Part shown: one piece after another, positions 1 to 8,337 of the stretch | Layout of the letters: each line of letters opens with the position of its first letter | How positions within the stretch are numbered: the stretch's first letter is position 1 | From: Desulfobacula sp. | GTDB taxonomy: Bacteria; Desulfobacterota; Desulfobacteria; Desulfobacterales; Desulfobacteraceae | Direction of reading: 5' to 3' | Assembly (NCBI GenBank): GCA_020048635.1 | Contig: JAIFMF010000012.1 | Coordinates: 1-48,701 of the forward strand | DNA: 48,701 nucleotides | Notes under the pieces: model-generated | Told to the model about the DNA's origin: nothing | What the model saw: only the letters and a program-made list of their open reading frames with translations | The model's database searches: none | Program-made: the position numbers and the translations under genes

Positions 1-47
1 TCATCTTCTGTAACCTCGTATGACAAATTTCCTAAATAGAGCTTCAT
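1..47 (-). CDS. RRM-domain RNA-binding protein, N-terminal fragment
   Basis: The first 15 codons of a gene that continues beyond the left edge are visible, reading MKLYLGNLSYEVTED on the minus strand. This matches the start of single-RRM RNA-binding proteins of bacteria: beta-1 with the RNP-2 motif (L-Y-x-G-N-L), followed by the usual loop and start of helix 1. A strong Shine-Dalgarno (AAAGGAG) lies 5-7 bases before the ATG, which fixes the start. Such proteins are small (about 80-110 residues) cold-shock or stress-linked RNA binders. Only the start is seen, so completeness and any C-terminal tail cannot be judged. Confidence 0.85.
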   Translation of the reverse strand, partial: MKLYLGNLSYEVTED

Positions 48-432
48 CCTTTTCTCCTTTGAAATAAATAATAAATTCTCATAATACAAAACAATCAATT
101 CTACGGTTTTTCGGTCTGCCATGAAAAAAGAACTGATCAAAAAGCAATCAAAGGCTATCCAAAAACAATGGCAGGATGGCAACATTATTTTTAAACTAAA
201 TGCCGAATTTTTATAGTACAGCAAAAAAAGTCCACGGTAAACCATAAATTTCAGGGTATGATCATATTTTTATTGTTTGCCTATATGCTTATCAGATTAT
301 ATTCCGGTCATCTTTCATATTAACCATTGCTCATCAGAGCCTTTTAGGATAAACTCCGGTCCATAATAGATTTTCATTACTATTTTGAACGGTATAAAAT
401 TAATAATAAAAACTCAGTCAAAAGAGGGCGCC
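48..432. other. Intergenic region, divergent leaders
   Basis: This 385-base, AT-rich gap separates the RRM gene (leftward) from the RHH-like gene (rightward). It must hold both promoters. On the minus strand a TTGATT box with AT-rich sequence 17-18 bases downstream could serve the RRM gene, but this is a weak call. A 31-codon open frame at 121-216 has no ribosome site and is not recognised. I see no repeat or strong hairpin here. Confidence 0.4.
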
Positions 433-1008
433 ATGCCTAAAATTGAAAATCCGCTTACCGGATCAACCATGTTCAACCTGAGAGGGAAGCAGTCCGTCAG
501 GGCCACTTTCAAAATTTCCCAGAAGGCCATTGATGCCATTGGACTGGTTTCTATTCATATGGGGATAAAACAGAAATCTCTTTTTGATCATATCATTGAA
601 GACCTGGAAGCCCTTGACGCCCTTGCACAGACTATTCAGATCAGAAAATTCAAACTAATCCAGAGAAAACAGAAAACCTATGTTCTCAGCCGTAAAACCA
701 TAGATGCACTTGAAGCCATTTCAGAGACCTATGGCATGCCCCGTGATGCATTAGTTGAATATTCCATACAAAAACTTGAATCCATTATCAGTTCTGAAAG
801 ACTGAAACATGAAGAAAGAAAAATCTTGAAAAAGGAACTGACGGATCATTTTGACCGTGGAAAAATACTTTATCAGAAAGCTGTAACCATTCTGGGCGAA
901 GACGATCCCTTCTGCCGAAGAATTGAAAAAGCACTTCTTGCCTGCCAAAAAACTGAAGAAGATATCAATGATTTTCTGGAAAAGAGTAAAGTCCTGGAAG
1001 GATTTTAA
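433..1008 (+). CDS. Tandem ribbon-helix-helix-like protein, function unknown
   Basis: This 191-residue protein belongs to no family I can name. Residues 24-61 and 81-118 align without a gap and share about a third of their residues (T, S, K, I-D-A, S, G, L, I, L-E). Each unit has the shape of a ribbon-helix-helix unit: a short strand with alternating residues, a helix, a G-containing turn and a second amphipathic helix. The rest (about 120-191) looks like a charged helical tail. ATG 433 is chosen because GAGGGCGCC precedes it; an in-frame TTG at 385 would add 16 residues but lacks a good ribosome site. The ABC gene begins 36 bases downstream, so co-transcription is likely. It may be a DNA-binding regulator formed as a single-chain pseudo-dimer; that role is inferred from fold pattern only. 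Confidence 0.7.
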   Translation: MPKIENPLTGSTMFNLRGKQSVRATFKISQKAIDAIGLVSIHMGIKQKSLFDHIIEDLEALDALAQTIQIRKFKLIQRKQKTYVLSRKTIDALEAISETYGMPRDALVEYSIQKLESIISSERLKHEERKILKKELTDHFDRGKILYQKAVTILGEDDPFCRRIEKALLACQKTEEDINDFLEKSKVLEGF

Positions 1009-1044
1009 TAAACAATAACCTATACTGATCATTAGGAGGAAAAC

Positions 1045-1989
1045 TTGATTGAAGTTCAAAATCTGACCAAGTATTACAAAGACTTCTGTGCTGTGAACAA
1101 TATCAGCATGACCATCCGGAAAGGTGAAATTTTAGGTCTCTTGGGTCCGAACGGGGCTGGCAAGACAACCACCTTGAGAATGCTGACCGGATATCTGAGG
1201 CCGAATTCAGGCTCGATTAAAATCAATGATTTTCAGATGCCTCAAGACATATTAAAAATTAAATCCCTGATCGGATATCTGCCTGAATCCGCTCCGCTTT
1301 ATCACAATATGCTGGTGTATGATTACCTTGATTATGTAGCCAGGATAAAAGGGATTGAAGACAAGGAAACAAGATATGACCGGTTCCTGAAACTTTCTGA
1401 CCTCTGCGGCCTTTCCGCTATCATGGACAAACCCATCGGCAATCTCTCAAAAGGATTGAAACAAAGAGTGGGGCTGGCCCATGCCATGATGACCGACCCT
1501 GAAATCCTGATCCTGGATGAACCGACCTCCGGCCTTGACCCCAATCAGATTGCCGAAATCAGGGACATCATCAAAAATATCGGAAAGGAAAAGACCATTA
1601 TCCTCTCTACCCATATTTTAAGTGAAGCCGAGGCCACCTGCGACAGGATTGCCATTATCAGTCAGGGTCGAATGGTTGCAGATGACACCACCCTTAATTT
1701 AAAAAAGCGCGTGCAGGAGAACAGCCTGATCCGGCTGTCCCTCAAAGGAGCCGGCAAAGAAGATGCGCTGACACTTTTGAAAGGCATTGATCCACGGCTT
1801 GACGTGACGGCCGTAGACCCTGTTGAAGAGGATCTGATTTCTTTTGAAATTACAAATTCGGGTGATCAGGATTTCAGATCCGACATTTACCTGAAAATCA
1901 AAGGAACAGACTGGATCATTGTACAATTGGCCAAAGAATCCCAGGCCCTTGAAAAAATATTCCGGGAATTGACAAGAGAGGTTGCATAA
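1045..1989 (+). CDS. ABC transporter ATP-binding protein, GldA-like
   Basis: The 314-residue nucleotide-binding subunit powers the permease encoded next. The Walker A GPNGAGKTT is at about 34-42, the signature LSKGLKQR near 134, and Walker B ILILDEPTSGLDP at about 154-166, followed by the H-loop in STHILSEAE. The C-terminal 90 residues are the accessory domain typical of the CcmA/NosF/GldA-type exporters. The start is TTG at 1045, supported by AGGAGGA four bases upstream; no ATG lies nearby in frame. The permease begins 2 bases after the stop. In Flavobacterium GldA works with GldF and GldG in gliding, but in other phyla homologous sets occur without gliding and their substrate is unknown. 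Confidence 0.93.
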   Translation: MIEVQNLTKYYKDFCAVNNISMTIRKGEILGLLGPNGAGKTTTLRMLTGYLRPNSGSIKINDFQMPQDILKIKSLIGYLPESAPLYHNMLVYDYLDYVARIKGIEDKETRYDRFLKLSDLCGLSAIMDKPIGNLSKGLKQRVGLAHAMMTDPEILILDEPTSGLDPNQIAEIRDIIKNIGKEKTIILSTHILSEAEATCDRIAIISQGRMVADDTTLNLKKRVQENSLIRLSLKGAGKEDALTLLKGIDPRLDVTAVDPVEEDLISFEITNSGDQDFRSDIYLKIKGTDWIIVQLAKESQALEKIFRELTREVA

Positions 1990-1991
1990 CC

Positions 1992-2696
1992 ATGAAACAG
2001 ATAAAAACGATAGCCATCAAGGAATTCAAAGACTATTTTATCTCGCCCATCGCCTATATAGTGATATCCATGTTCCTGATTGTCACGGGATGGTTTTTCT
2101 TTTCAACATTTTTCATTTTTGACCGTGCGGATCTAAGGGATTTTTTCTCCCTTCTTCCGATCATCTTTTCCTTTATCATCCCGGCCATTACCATGAGGCT
2201 TTTTTCAGAAGAAAAAAATGTCGGGTCCTATGAAACGCTCTTAACCATGCCGGTTTCTTTTACGGATATTGCTCTGGGCAAATTTTTTGCAGCAACCCTG
2301 TTCACCGTATCCATGCTGATTCCGACCCTTTCATACCCCTTGTTTATTTCCCTGATCGGTAAGGTGGATATAGGCCCTGTCATCGGTGGATACATAGGCG
2401 CAATCTTTCTTTGTGCCGCCTATTGTTCCATTGGGATATTTGCCTCATCTCTGACTCGGAATCAGATCGTTGCCTTTATCATTGGTGCGGCTTTATGCTT
2501 TACCCTCACCATTCTTGACAAACTCTTATTTTTCATGCCGTCGCAAATCCTACCGATTATTGAATTTCTCGGCGCTAATTCCCATTTTGCGACCATTTCA
2601 AAGGGAATTATTGATTCCAGGGATATTCTTTATTTTGTCAGCGTTGTCTTCATTTCCATATTTTCAACCTATATTGTCATGCATGAAAAGAATTAA
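1992..2696 (+). CDS. ABC transporter permease, GldF-like
   Basis: This 234-residue integral membrane subunit has about six hydrophobic segments: near 19-42, 53-70, 100-120, 132-150, 160-180 and 212-230. The pattern 'PIAYIVIS' near the N terminus and 'RLFSEEKNVGSYETLLTMPV' in the first cytoplasmic region are characteristic of the ABC-2 type permease branch that contains GldF and NosY-like proteins. It lies between the ATPase and the GldG-like subunit with gaps of 2 and 9 bases, so the three are translated together. It would form the membrane channel, probably as a dimer. The substrate is not evident. Confidence 0.9.
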   Translation: MKQIKTIAIKEFKDYFISPIAYIVISMFLIVTGWFFFSTFFIFDRADLRDFFSLLPIIFSFIIPAITMRLFSEEKNVGSYETLLTMPVSFTDIALGKFFAATLFTVSMLIPTLSYPLFISLIGKVDIGPVIGGYIGAIFLCAAYCSIGIFASSLTRNQIVAFIIGAALCFTLTILDKLLFFMPSQILPIIEFLGANSHFATISKGIIDSRDILYFVSVVFISIFSTYIVMHEKN

Positions 2697-2705
2697 GGAG
2701 TAACA

Positions 2706-4907
2706 ATGGGAACCTTTTCTCTGAAAGAAAAATACTTTAAATTTATTTTATATATTATAGTCATTTTGTTAATCAATATTGCCGGGGTTACGCTCTTTTT
2801 CAGGATTGATCTGACCCGTGACGGAATCTATTCCCTTTCACCTGCCAGCATTGATGTGGTCAAAACCCTGTCGGAACCTTTAAACATCAAAGTTTTTTTC
2901 TCAAAAAATCTTCCGGCACCCCACAACAATACAGAACGATATCTTCGGGATCTTCTTGAGGAATATGCAAGAAGAGGCGGAACGTATTTTAATTATACCT
3001 TTTACAATGTCTCTGCCGAAGAAGGGACCCTGACGCAAAAGGCCGATGAAAACCGGGATATGGCAAAAAGTTATGGCATCCAGCCGGTCCAGATACGAAT
3101 CATGGAAAATGATGAGGTCAAATTTAAGAACGCCTATATGGGAGTTGTCGTCATCCATGGGGATCTCATTGAAAAAATTGAGGCCGTCACCGCAACCCAT
3201 GGTCTTGAATACAAGCTCACCACCGCTATCCAGAAGATGAACAAAAAAGTCGGCGCCCTGTCCCGACTGGATGGTAAAGTATCGGTCAGCATGTATTTAT
3301 CCTCTTCTCTCAATACCATTGCACCCCTGATCGGTCTGGATCAATTGCCTGCACTGGGAAAAGCCGTAACTGAAATCATCGAACAGCTCAATACGAAAAG
3401 TCTTGGTGTTCTGGATTTCAAACAATTTGATATTTCCGACAAAGCCGAACTGGATGCCATTGGAAAAAAATATGAATTAATGGCGCTCTCATGGCCTGCC
3501 CTTCGGGACAAAAATATTGCAGAAGGCAGCGGTGCTGCTGGGATTGTCATTGAGTATAAGGGAAAAACAGCAACTCTCCCCCTGATCAAAGCCGTTAAGC
3601 TTCCCGTCATCGGAACGACCTATCAGATGGCTGATCCGGTTGGGCTGGAAGCGGATATGACCGCCATTGTAGAAAAACTGATCGGGATCAACAAAGACCT
3701 TGGCTATCTTTTTGAACACGGAACACTCTCTCTCGTACCGGACCAGATGGCCATGATGCAGGGAAGACCGTCCGAAAGTCTTCAGGCATTTAATTCACTT
3801 ATGTCCGCACGGTATTCCATCAAACCGGTTGACCTTAAAACCGGCTCTGTTCCGGATGGCTTGAACTGTCTCATCATTGCAAGACCGACTGATAAATTTT
3901 CAGATTATGAATTGTTTCAGATTGACCAGGCCCTGATGAAGGGAACCAATATTGCCTTTATTTCAGATTCTTTTAATGAAGCCCAGGCCCCTCCGGGCGG
4001 CATGGGAATGCCGCCGACACAGGTCCCCATTGACACCGGTCTTGAAAAACTGCTAACACATTACGGTATCAATATTAAAAAAGCCTATGTCCTGGACAAG
4101 CAATGTTATAAGCATCAGGCTTCCCAGGAAATGGGCGGCGGTGAGCAGAACATCTATTTTGCCCCTATGCTGAAAGATGCTACTATCAATACAAAACCAA
4201 ACTTCATGAACAATATCAAAGGCATTATTACCATGCAGATCTCTCCCCTTGAACTGGTGGAGGAAAATATTGATAAGGAAAAAATCATCATCACAAAACT
4301 TCTTTCTTCATCGGATGAATCCTGGCTTATGGAAGGTATGATCAATTTAAACCCCATGTTTATCCGTCCGCCGGAGACAAAGGCTGAGATGAAGTCCTAT
4401 GACCTTGCCTATCTTCTCTCCGGGACATTTACAAGCTATTTCAAAGGAAAAGCCATTCCTGAAAAAGAAATGGAGAAAAAGGAGATAACAGATGAAACGG
4501 CTGAAGAAAAGACTGCGGACGACATAAAAAAGCCTGAGGGCAAACCCATGCCGGAAGGCTCGACGGCCAGTTACAGTTTTCTCGAAACCTCAAAGCCTGC
4601 CAAACTCTTTGTTCTTCCCTGCTCCCAGATGCTTCAGGACAATATGCTGGATCCTGAAGGGCAATCCACCAATGCCACATTTATTCTCAACATCATTGAT
4701 CACCTGAATGGCGAAGATGACGTCGCCATGCTGCGAAGCAAACAGCAGACATTAAACCCCGTTGCCCAGACCACACCCTTTGACAGGGGCTTTATCAAGG
4801 CCGTCAATATTATTGGACTGCCCATCCTGGTGATCCTGTTCGGAGTCGGCGTCTTTATCAAAAGAACCGCCAGAAAAAAGAAAATTGCCAACCGTTTTAA
4901 TATATAA
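2706..4907 (+). CDS. GldG-like ABC accessory protein
   Basis: This 733-residue protein has one membrane helix at about 11-31, a long extracytoplasmic region, and a second helix at about 705-723 before a basic tail. The opening 'RIDLTRDGIYSLSPAS...LSEPLNIKVFFSKNLP' is the hallmark of the GldG/ABC-type uncharacterised transport domain found beside GldF permeases. A lysine/glutamate-rich stretch around 595-620 is probably a flexible linker. AAGGAG sits just before ATG 2706. In this family the extracytoplasmic part is thought to work with the ABC unit in envelope assembly; no enzyme motif is visible. It is larger than Flavobacterium GldG, as is usual in proteobacterial versions. Confidence 0.88.
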   Translation: MGTFSLKEKYFKFILYIIVILLINIAGVTLFFRIDLTRDGIYSLSPASIDVVKTLSEPLNIKVFFSKNLPAPHNNTERYLRDLLEEYARRGGTYFNYTFYNVSAEEGTLTQKADENRDMAKSYGIQPVQIRIMENDEVKFKNAYMGVVVIHGDLIEKIEAVTATHGLEYKLTTAIQKMNKKVGALSRLDGKVSVSMYLSSSLNTIAPLIGLDQLPALGKAVTEIIEQLNTKSLGVLDFKQFDISDKAELDAIGKKYELMALSWPALRDKNIAEGSGAAGIVIEYKGKTATLPLIKAVKLPVIGTTYQMADPVGLEADMTAIVEKLIGINKDLGYLFEHGTLSLVPDQMAMMQGRPSESLQAFNSLMSARYSIKPVDLKTGSVPDGLNCLIIARPTDKFSDYELFQIDQALMKGTNIAFISDSFNEAQAPPGGMGMPPTQVPIDTGLEKLLTHYGINIKKAYVLDKQCYKHQASQEMGGGEQNIYFAPMLKDATINTKPNFMNNIKGIITMQISPLELVEENIDKEKIIITKLLSSSDESWLMEGMINLNPMFIRPPETKAEMKSYDLAYLLSGTFTSYFKGKAIPEKEMEKKEITDETAEEKTADDIKKPEGKPMPEGSTASYSFLETSKPAKLFVLPCSQMLQDNMLDPEGQSTNATFILNIIDHLNGEDDVAMLRSKQQTLNPVAQTTPFDRGFIKAVNIIGLPILVILFGVGVFIKRTARKKKIANRFNI

Positions 4908-4920
4908 GAGGAATGCCCCC

Positions 4921-5874
4921 ATGAAAAAAGAATACCTGATACTGATTGTGCTCATCCTTTTATTCAGCGCCTATCTTTTCCTTCATAAAGAAAATAAGGA
5001 TAACTACGCCCTGCCTGAAATCAAAAAAATAGACGCCTCACAGGTGACGAGCCTGATCCTGGAAAAAAAAGAAGGGGCCATCAAATTTACCAGGAAAGAC
5101 AAGCAATGGTTCCTGACGGATAAGGAATATCCTGCCGATCAAGCTCTGGTTGACAGTATGCTGGACACTTTGAGAACATTGAAACTGTCAGCCCTTGTGT
5201 CTGAAAAACAGGATTTGAAAAGATATGAACTGAACGATGAAAACCGAATTCTAGTCAAAGCCATGAAAGAAGAGGACTCTGTTTTTGAATTTGTTGTCGG
5301 CAAAACAGCGCCGACTCAGAATCATTCCTTTGTGATGATCAAGAATGATAAAAACATCTATCAAGCCAACGGCAATTTAAAATCCAATTTTGACAGGATG
5401 GTGGAAGACTTCAGAGACAAAAAAGTGATGGAATTTAAAGAGGCGTCCTTAAAAAAAGTGACGCTTGAAAAAGACGGAAAGTCCAGGACCCTGATTCCCC
5501 AGGAAGTAAAAAAAGAAACGGAAAAAGATAAGGGAAAAACCATGGCTATCTGGACTTCCGAGGATGGAGCCTCAGTAGATAATCAGGCTGTTTCAACTCT
5601 TTTATCCACGCTTACATTCCTGAAATGCCAGAAATACCTGGATTCCCTCACAAAAGCCGAACTCGAAAAAACTGCCCCTCTCTGCAAAATTACTTTTGAA
5701 AATGAGGGAAGCCTTGAGTTAATTCTTTTTAAAGGAGATAACGAAGATAAGATAAACGGGATCTCTTCCATGAACGGTTATGCATTTGAACTCAGCCGGT
5801 TCAATGGAAGGGAAATCAACTCCACTATTGATAAACTGCTGGGGATACAAAGGAACGAAAAAAAGAAAGAGTGA
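4921..5874 (+). CDS. DUF4340 domain membrane-anchored protein
   Basis: This 317-residue protein starts with a single membrane anchor (about 4-22, MKKEYLILIVLILLFSAYLF) followed by a soluble, charged extracytoplasmic domain. The pattern 'ITSLILEKKEGAIKFTRKDKQWFLT...YPADQALVDSMLDTL' is typical of DUF4340, a beta-rich repeat domain that nearly always follows GldG-like genes. Start ATG 4921 is preferred, as AAGAGG precedes it by about nine bases; an in-frame ATG at 4885 would overlap the gene before. The stop overlaps the GTG of the acyltransferase (GTGA). The molecular role is unknown; context says it is an extra envelope subunit of the ABC system. Confidence 0.85.
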   Translation: MKKEYLILIVLILLFSAYLFLHKENKDNYALPEIKKIDASQVTSLILEKKEGAIKFTRKDKQWFLTDKEYPADQALVDSMLDTLRTLKLSALVSEKQDLKRYELNDENRILVKAMKEEDSVFEFVVGKTAPTQNHSFVMIKNDKNIYQANGNLKSNFDRMVEDFRDKKVMEFKEASLKKVTLEKDGKSRTLIPQEVKKETEKDKGKTMAIWTSEDGASVDNQAVSTLLSTLTFLKCQKYLDSLTKAELEKTAPLCKITFENEGSLELILFKGDNEDKINGISSMNGYAFELSRFNGREINSTIDKLLGIQRNEKKKE

Positions 5875-6593
5875 CCCCGTTTTTAAAAATAATTTATCAA
5901 CCCTATAAGTGGTTTTTTGCAATCCCTCTTGTTTTTGCTTTTACCTTTGTCTTCGGGTTGATTGCCATCCTGACCGGTATCACCCTTGGTCAGGATGCAG
6001 TGAATATTATTGCCATAACCTGGGCAAAACTCTGCTGCTCTATTGTTCCCCTGAAAGTCAATATCAGGGGAACAAAAAACTATACCCGGAATACAGCCTA
6101 TGTCATTGTTTCAAACCATCAAAGTATGGCAGATATCCCGGCGCTTCACGGCCATCTCGGGTTGAACATCAAATGGATCATGAAAAAGGAACTGGGAGAA
6201 ATACCCATTTTCGGAGCTGCCTGCCGCCAACTGGGATGCATTACCGTGGACCGGGGCAATCATGAAGCTGCCCTTCAATCCATCGAGGCTGCAAAAAAAA
6301 CCTTATCCGGGAAAGCCTGTGTGCTTTTTTTTGCAGAAGGAACCAGAAGCCGGGACGGCAAAGTGATGCCATTTAAGAAAGGGGCATTCCGGTTTGCCCA
6401 TGAAGCAAATCTTCCCATCCTGCCGTTGACCATTAAAAATTCATATCAGGTTCTTCCTTCGGGCACCTTTGACCTTACGCCTGGAACCGTGGATGTTGTG
6501 GTTCACAGGCCCATCCACATGTCGGACTACAACCTGGCCCGCCTTGATGAGGTCGTCAACACCACTCGGCAAATCATTGCCGATGCCTTGTGA
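5871..6593 (+). CDS. plsC: 1-acyl-sn-glycerol-3-phosphate acyltransferase
   Basis: This 240-residue enzyme should acylate lysophosphatidic acid to phosphatidic acid at the inner membrane. Motif I is NHQSMADI with the catalytic H83-x4-D88; motif III is EGTRSRDG, which binds the glycerol-phosphate; a KKGAF element follows. Hydrophobic stretch 15-40 would anchor it. The start is GTG 5871, overlapping the stop of the DUF4340 gene by 4 bases, so translation is coupled to the ABC locus. That link suggests the ABC system acts on lipids or the envelope, but PlsC-family members also occur as passengers. It converges on the TauE gene with only 4 bases between stops. Confidence 0.9.
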   Translation: MTPFLKIIYQPYKWFFAIPLVFAFTFVFGLIAILTGITLGQDAVNIIAITWAKLCCSIVPLKVNIRGTKNYTRNTAYVIVSNHQSMADIPALHGHLGLNIKWIMKKELGEIPIFGAACRQLGCITVDRGNHEAALQSIEAAKKTLSGKACVLFFAEGTRSRDGKVMPFKKGAFRFAHEANLPILPLTIKNSYQVLPSGTFDLTPGTVDVVVHRPIHMSDYNLARLDEVVNTTRQIIADAL

Positions 6594-6597
6594 GTAA

Positions 6598-7395
6598 TCA
6601 CATCAGCCCCATCAGCATTTTTGTGCCGACCCCATAGAGCAACAGGGCAAAAACCCGTTTGAGTTTATCCACCGGCAGTCTGTGGGCCAGCCGGACACCC
6701 AATGGCGCCGTCAGCATGCTGACACAGGCGATTCCGAAAAGGGCAGGCAGATTGATATAGCCAATGGAATAGGCAGGAAGAAAATCATGACCCATCCCGT
6801 TGAAAATATAGCCCACAGTCCCGGCAACGGCAATGGGCAGACCAATGGCAGCTGAAGTTCCAATGGCATGGTGGATGGGGATATTGCACCAGACCATGAA
6901 GGGCACAGACAGGGTGCCCCCACCAATCCCGACAAGACTTGAGACACCTCCAATGACATTCCCAACACCAAACATGCCAAGGGTTCCGGGTAAATTCCTG
7001 GACGCCTTTGGCTTTTTATTCATAAGCATCTGGGTGGCAACCCCATACAGAAAAACACAGAAGAACCCCTTTAGAAATCCAGTGGACATGGCTGCAGCAA
7101 AACAAGACCCCAGAAAGGTCCCGGTAAATATGCCGATGACAATGCGGCGGACCACTTCCCATCGGACAGCACCCCGCCGGTGGTGGGCCATGAAACTGGA
7201 AACCGATGTAAACATGATGCTGGCCATGGAAGTGCCGAGGGCCATATGCATGAGGACCTCTGTTGATACGCCCTGGGTGCCCATGACATAAATCAGCATG
7301 GGGACAATCACAAGGCCGCCGCCGATCCCGAGCAGTCCGGCCAGAAAGCCGGCAATAGCGCCTACGCCGCAATAGATGATAAGAACAGTCAACAT
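6598..7395 (-). CDS. TauE/SafE-family sulfite exporter/permease
   Basis: This 265-residue membrane protein has about eight helices. Two inverted-topology halves each carry the family signature: GLLGIGGGLVIVPML in the N-terminal half and LVGIGGGTLSVPFMVW in the C-terminal half. The family moves sulfite, sulfoacetate, taurine-derived or other organosulfur anions; in a sulfate reducer a sulfite or sulfonate role is plausible but not shown. The start is ATG 7395, supported by ACAGGAGTG eight bases upstream; the longer open frame up to 7641 lacks such a site and adds an unrelated extension. Its promoter must lie in the gap shared with the divergent SYLF gene. Confidence 0.88.
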   Translation of the reverse strand: MLTVLIIYCGVGAIAGFLAGLLGIGGGLVIVPMLIYVMGTQGVSTEVLMHMALGTSMASIMFTSVSSFMAHHRRGAVRWEVVRRIVIGIFTGTFLGSCFAAAMSTGFLKGFFCVFLYGVATQMLMNKKPKASRNLPGTLGMFGVGNVIGGVSSLVGIGGGTLSVPFMVWCNIPIHHAIGTSAAIGLPIAVAGTVGYIFNGMGHDFLPAYSIGYINLPALFGIACVSMLTAPLGVRLAHRLPVDKLKRVFALLLYGVGTKMLMGLM

Positions 7396-7571
7396 GATTG
7401 ACACTCCTGTAATTTTTGGTTGCTCTGGAAAATACCGGAAATTTCTCCGATCTGCAAGCCTTTCAAACTGACGGTTTATTATGGCATTATTCAATTTCTG
7501 ATATTGAGGTTTAATTTCAGGTATACTATATGTCTGAAAAGAACCACACTTTTTAACAATGGAGAGATAAA

Positions 7572-8147
7572 ATGAAAAATTCAAAAATTGCCCTGTTTTC
7601 ATTGATGATCTTGTTTGCAATGAGCTTTTCCCAATTTGCATTTGCCGACAGTTACTCAGATGCCATCGATGTATTCAAAAAATCCAGTGTAACAAAATCT
7701 TTTTTTAATAAATGCTATGGATATGCGATTTTCCCGACTGTGGGCAAGGGCGGCATCGGAATTGGCGGTGCTTATGGAGAAGGCCAGGTGTATGAAAAAA
7801 ACAAAATGACCGGAACTGTTTCTCTGGCAAAACTCAGTATCGGGTTCCAACTGGGAGGACAAGCTTTTTCCGAAATTATTTTTTTCCAGGACAAACGGGC
7901 CTACAGCGAATTTACCAGCGGCAACTTTGAATTTGACGCCTCAGCATCAGCCGTGGCCATCACAGCCGGAGCCCAGGCCAAAGCCGGAACCGAGGGCGCA
8001 ACGGCCGGTTCAAACGTTGGCGAATCCAAAGGCGGACAAGCCGACATCGGCTATACAAAAGGAATGGCAGTTTTTGTCCACACCAAAGGCGGCCTGATGT
8101 ATGAAGCTGCCATCGGCGGCCAGAAATTCAGTTTCACACCCAAATGA
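7572..8147 (+). CDS. SYLF-domain lipid-binding lipoprotein-like protein
   Basis: This 191-residue protein has a clear Sec signal peptide (about 1-25, ending A-F-A-D). The mature part is a SYLF/Ysc84 domain: 'CYGYAIFPTVGKGGIGIGGAYGEGQVY' at about 50-75, then 'IGFQLGGQAFSEIIFF' and 'AGAQAKAGTEGA' near 135-150. In characterised eukaryotic SYLF proteins this domain binds phosphoinositides; bacterial versions are exported and usually linked to the outer membrane, with unclear function. No lipobox cysteine is seen, so it is probably periplasmic. GGAGAG precedes ATG 7572. It stands alone, divergent from the TauE gene. Confidence 0.88.
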   Translation: MKNSKIALFSLMILFAMSFSQFAFADSYSDAIDVFKKSSVTKSFFNKCYGYAIFPTVGKGGIGIGGAYGEGQVYEKNKMTGTVSLAKLSIGFQLGGQAFSEIIFFQDKRAYSEFTSGNFEFDASASAVAITAGAQAKAGTEGATAGSNVGESKGGQADIGYTKGMAVFVHTKGGLMYEAAIGGQKFSFTPK

Positions 8148-8154
8148 ATATCAT

Positions 8155-8337
8155 CCAACTGATTTCCAGATGCCTGAAATGGATAGGTTCCAGGTCAGTC
8201 TTTCAAAAAACGACAGGCTGGCTGTCGACCTTTTCAAAACAAAACAGTTTGATTTGATCCTTACTTCAGATCTCATCAAAAAACTGGATACTGAATTCAA
8301 TCGGTTAAAACATTTTAGCGAGGACCTGTTTTCGGAT
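8155..8337 (+). pseudogene. Rearranged response-regulator receiver scrap
   Basis: One reading frame between the SYLF stop and the pxpC tail encodes two pieces that look like a receiver domain, in the wrong order. TDFQMPEMDRF resembles the phospho-acceptor segment (D-x-Q-M-P-x-M-D-G-F). It is followed by VSLSKNDRLAVDLFKTKQFD plus LILTSD, which resembles strand 2, helix 2 and strand 3 (usually VxxAxNGxEAVxLFKxxxFDLILTD). Such an order would arise if an internal deletion joined two tandem receivers. There is no start codon or ribosome site of its own. I judge it a gene fossil, with moderate doubt because the match is short. Confidence 0.42.

Noticed and set aside
121..216. 31-codon open frame starting with ATG in the first intergenic region
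   Set aside because: No ribosome site, no recognisable product, AT-rich setting; a chance frame is as likely.
6833..7291. 152-codon frame antisense to the TauE gene
   Set aside because: It lies wholly inside a well-supported membrane protein gene, and its product looks like a shadow with many Met, Pro and Arg.
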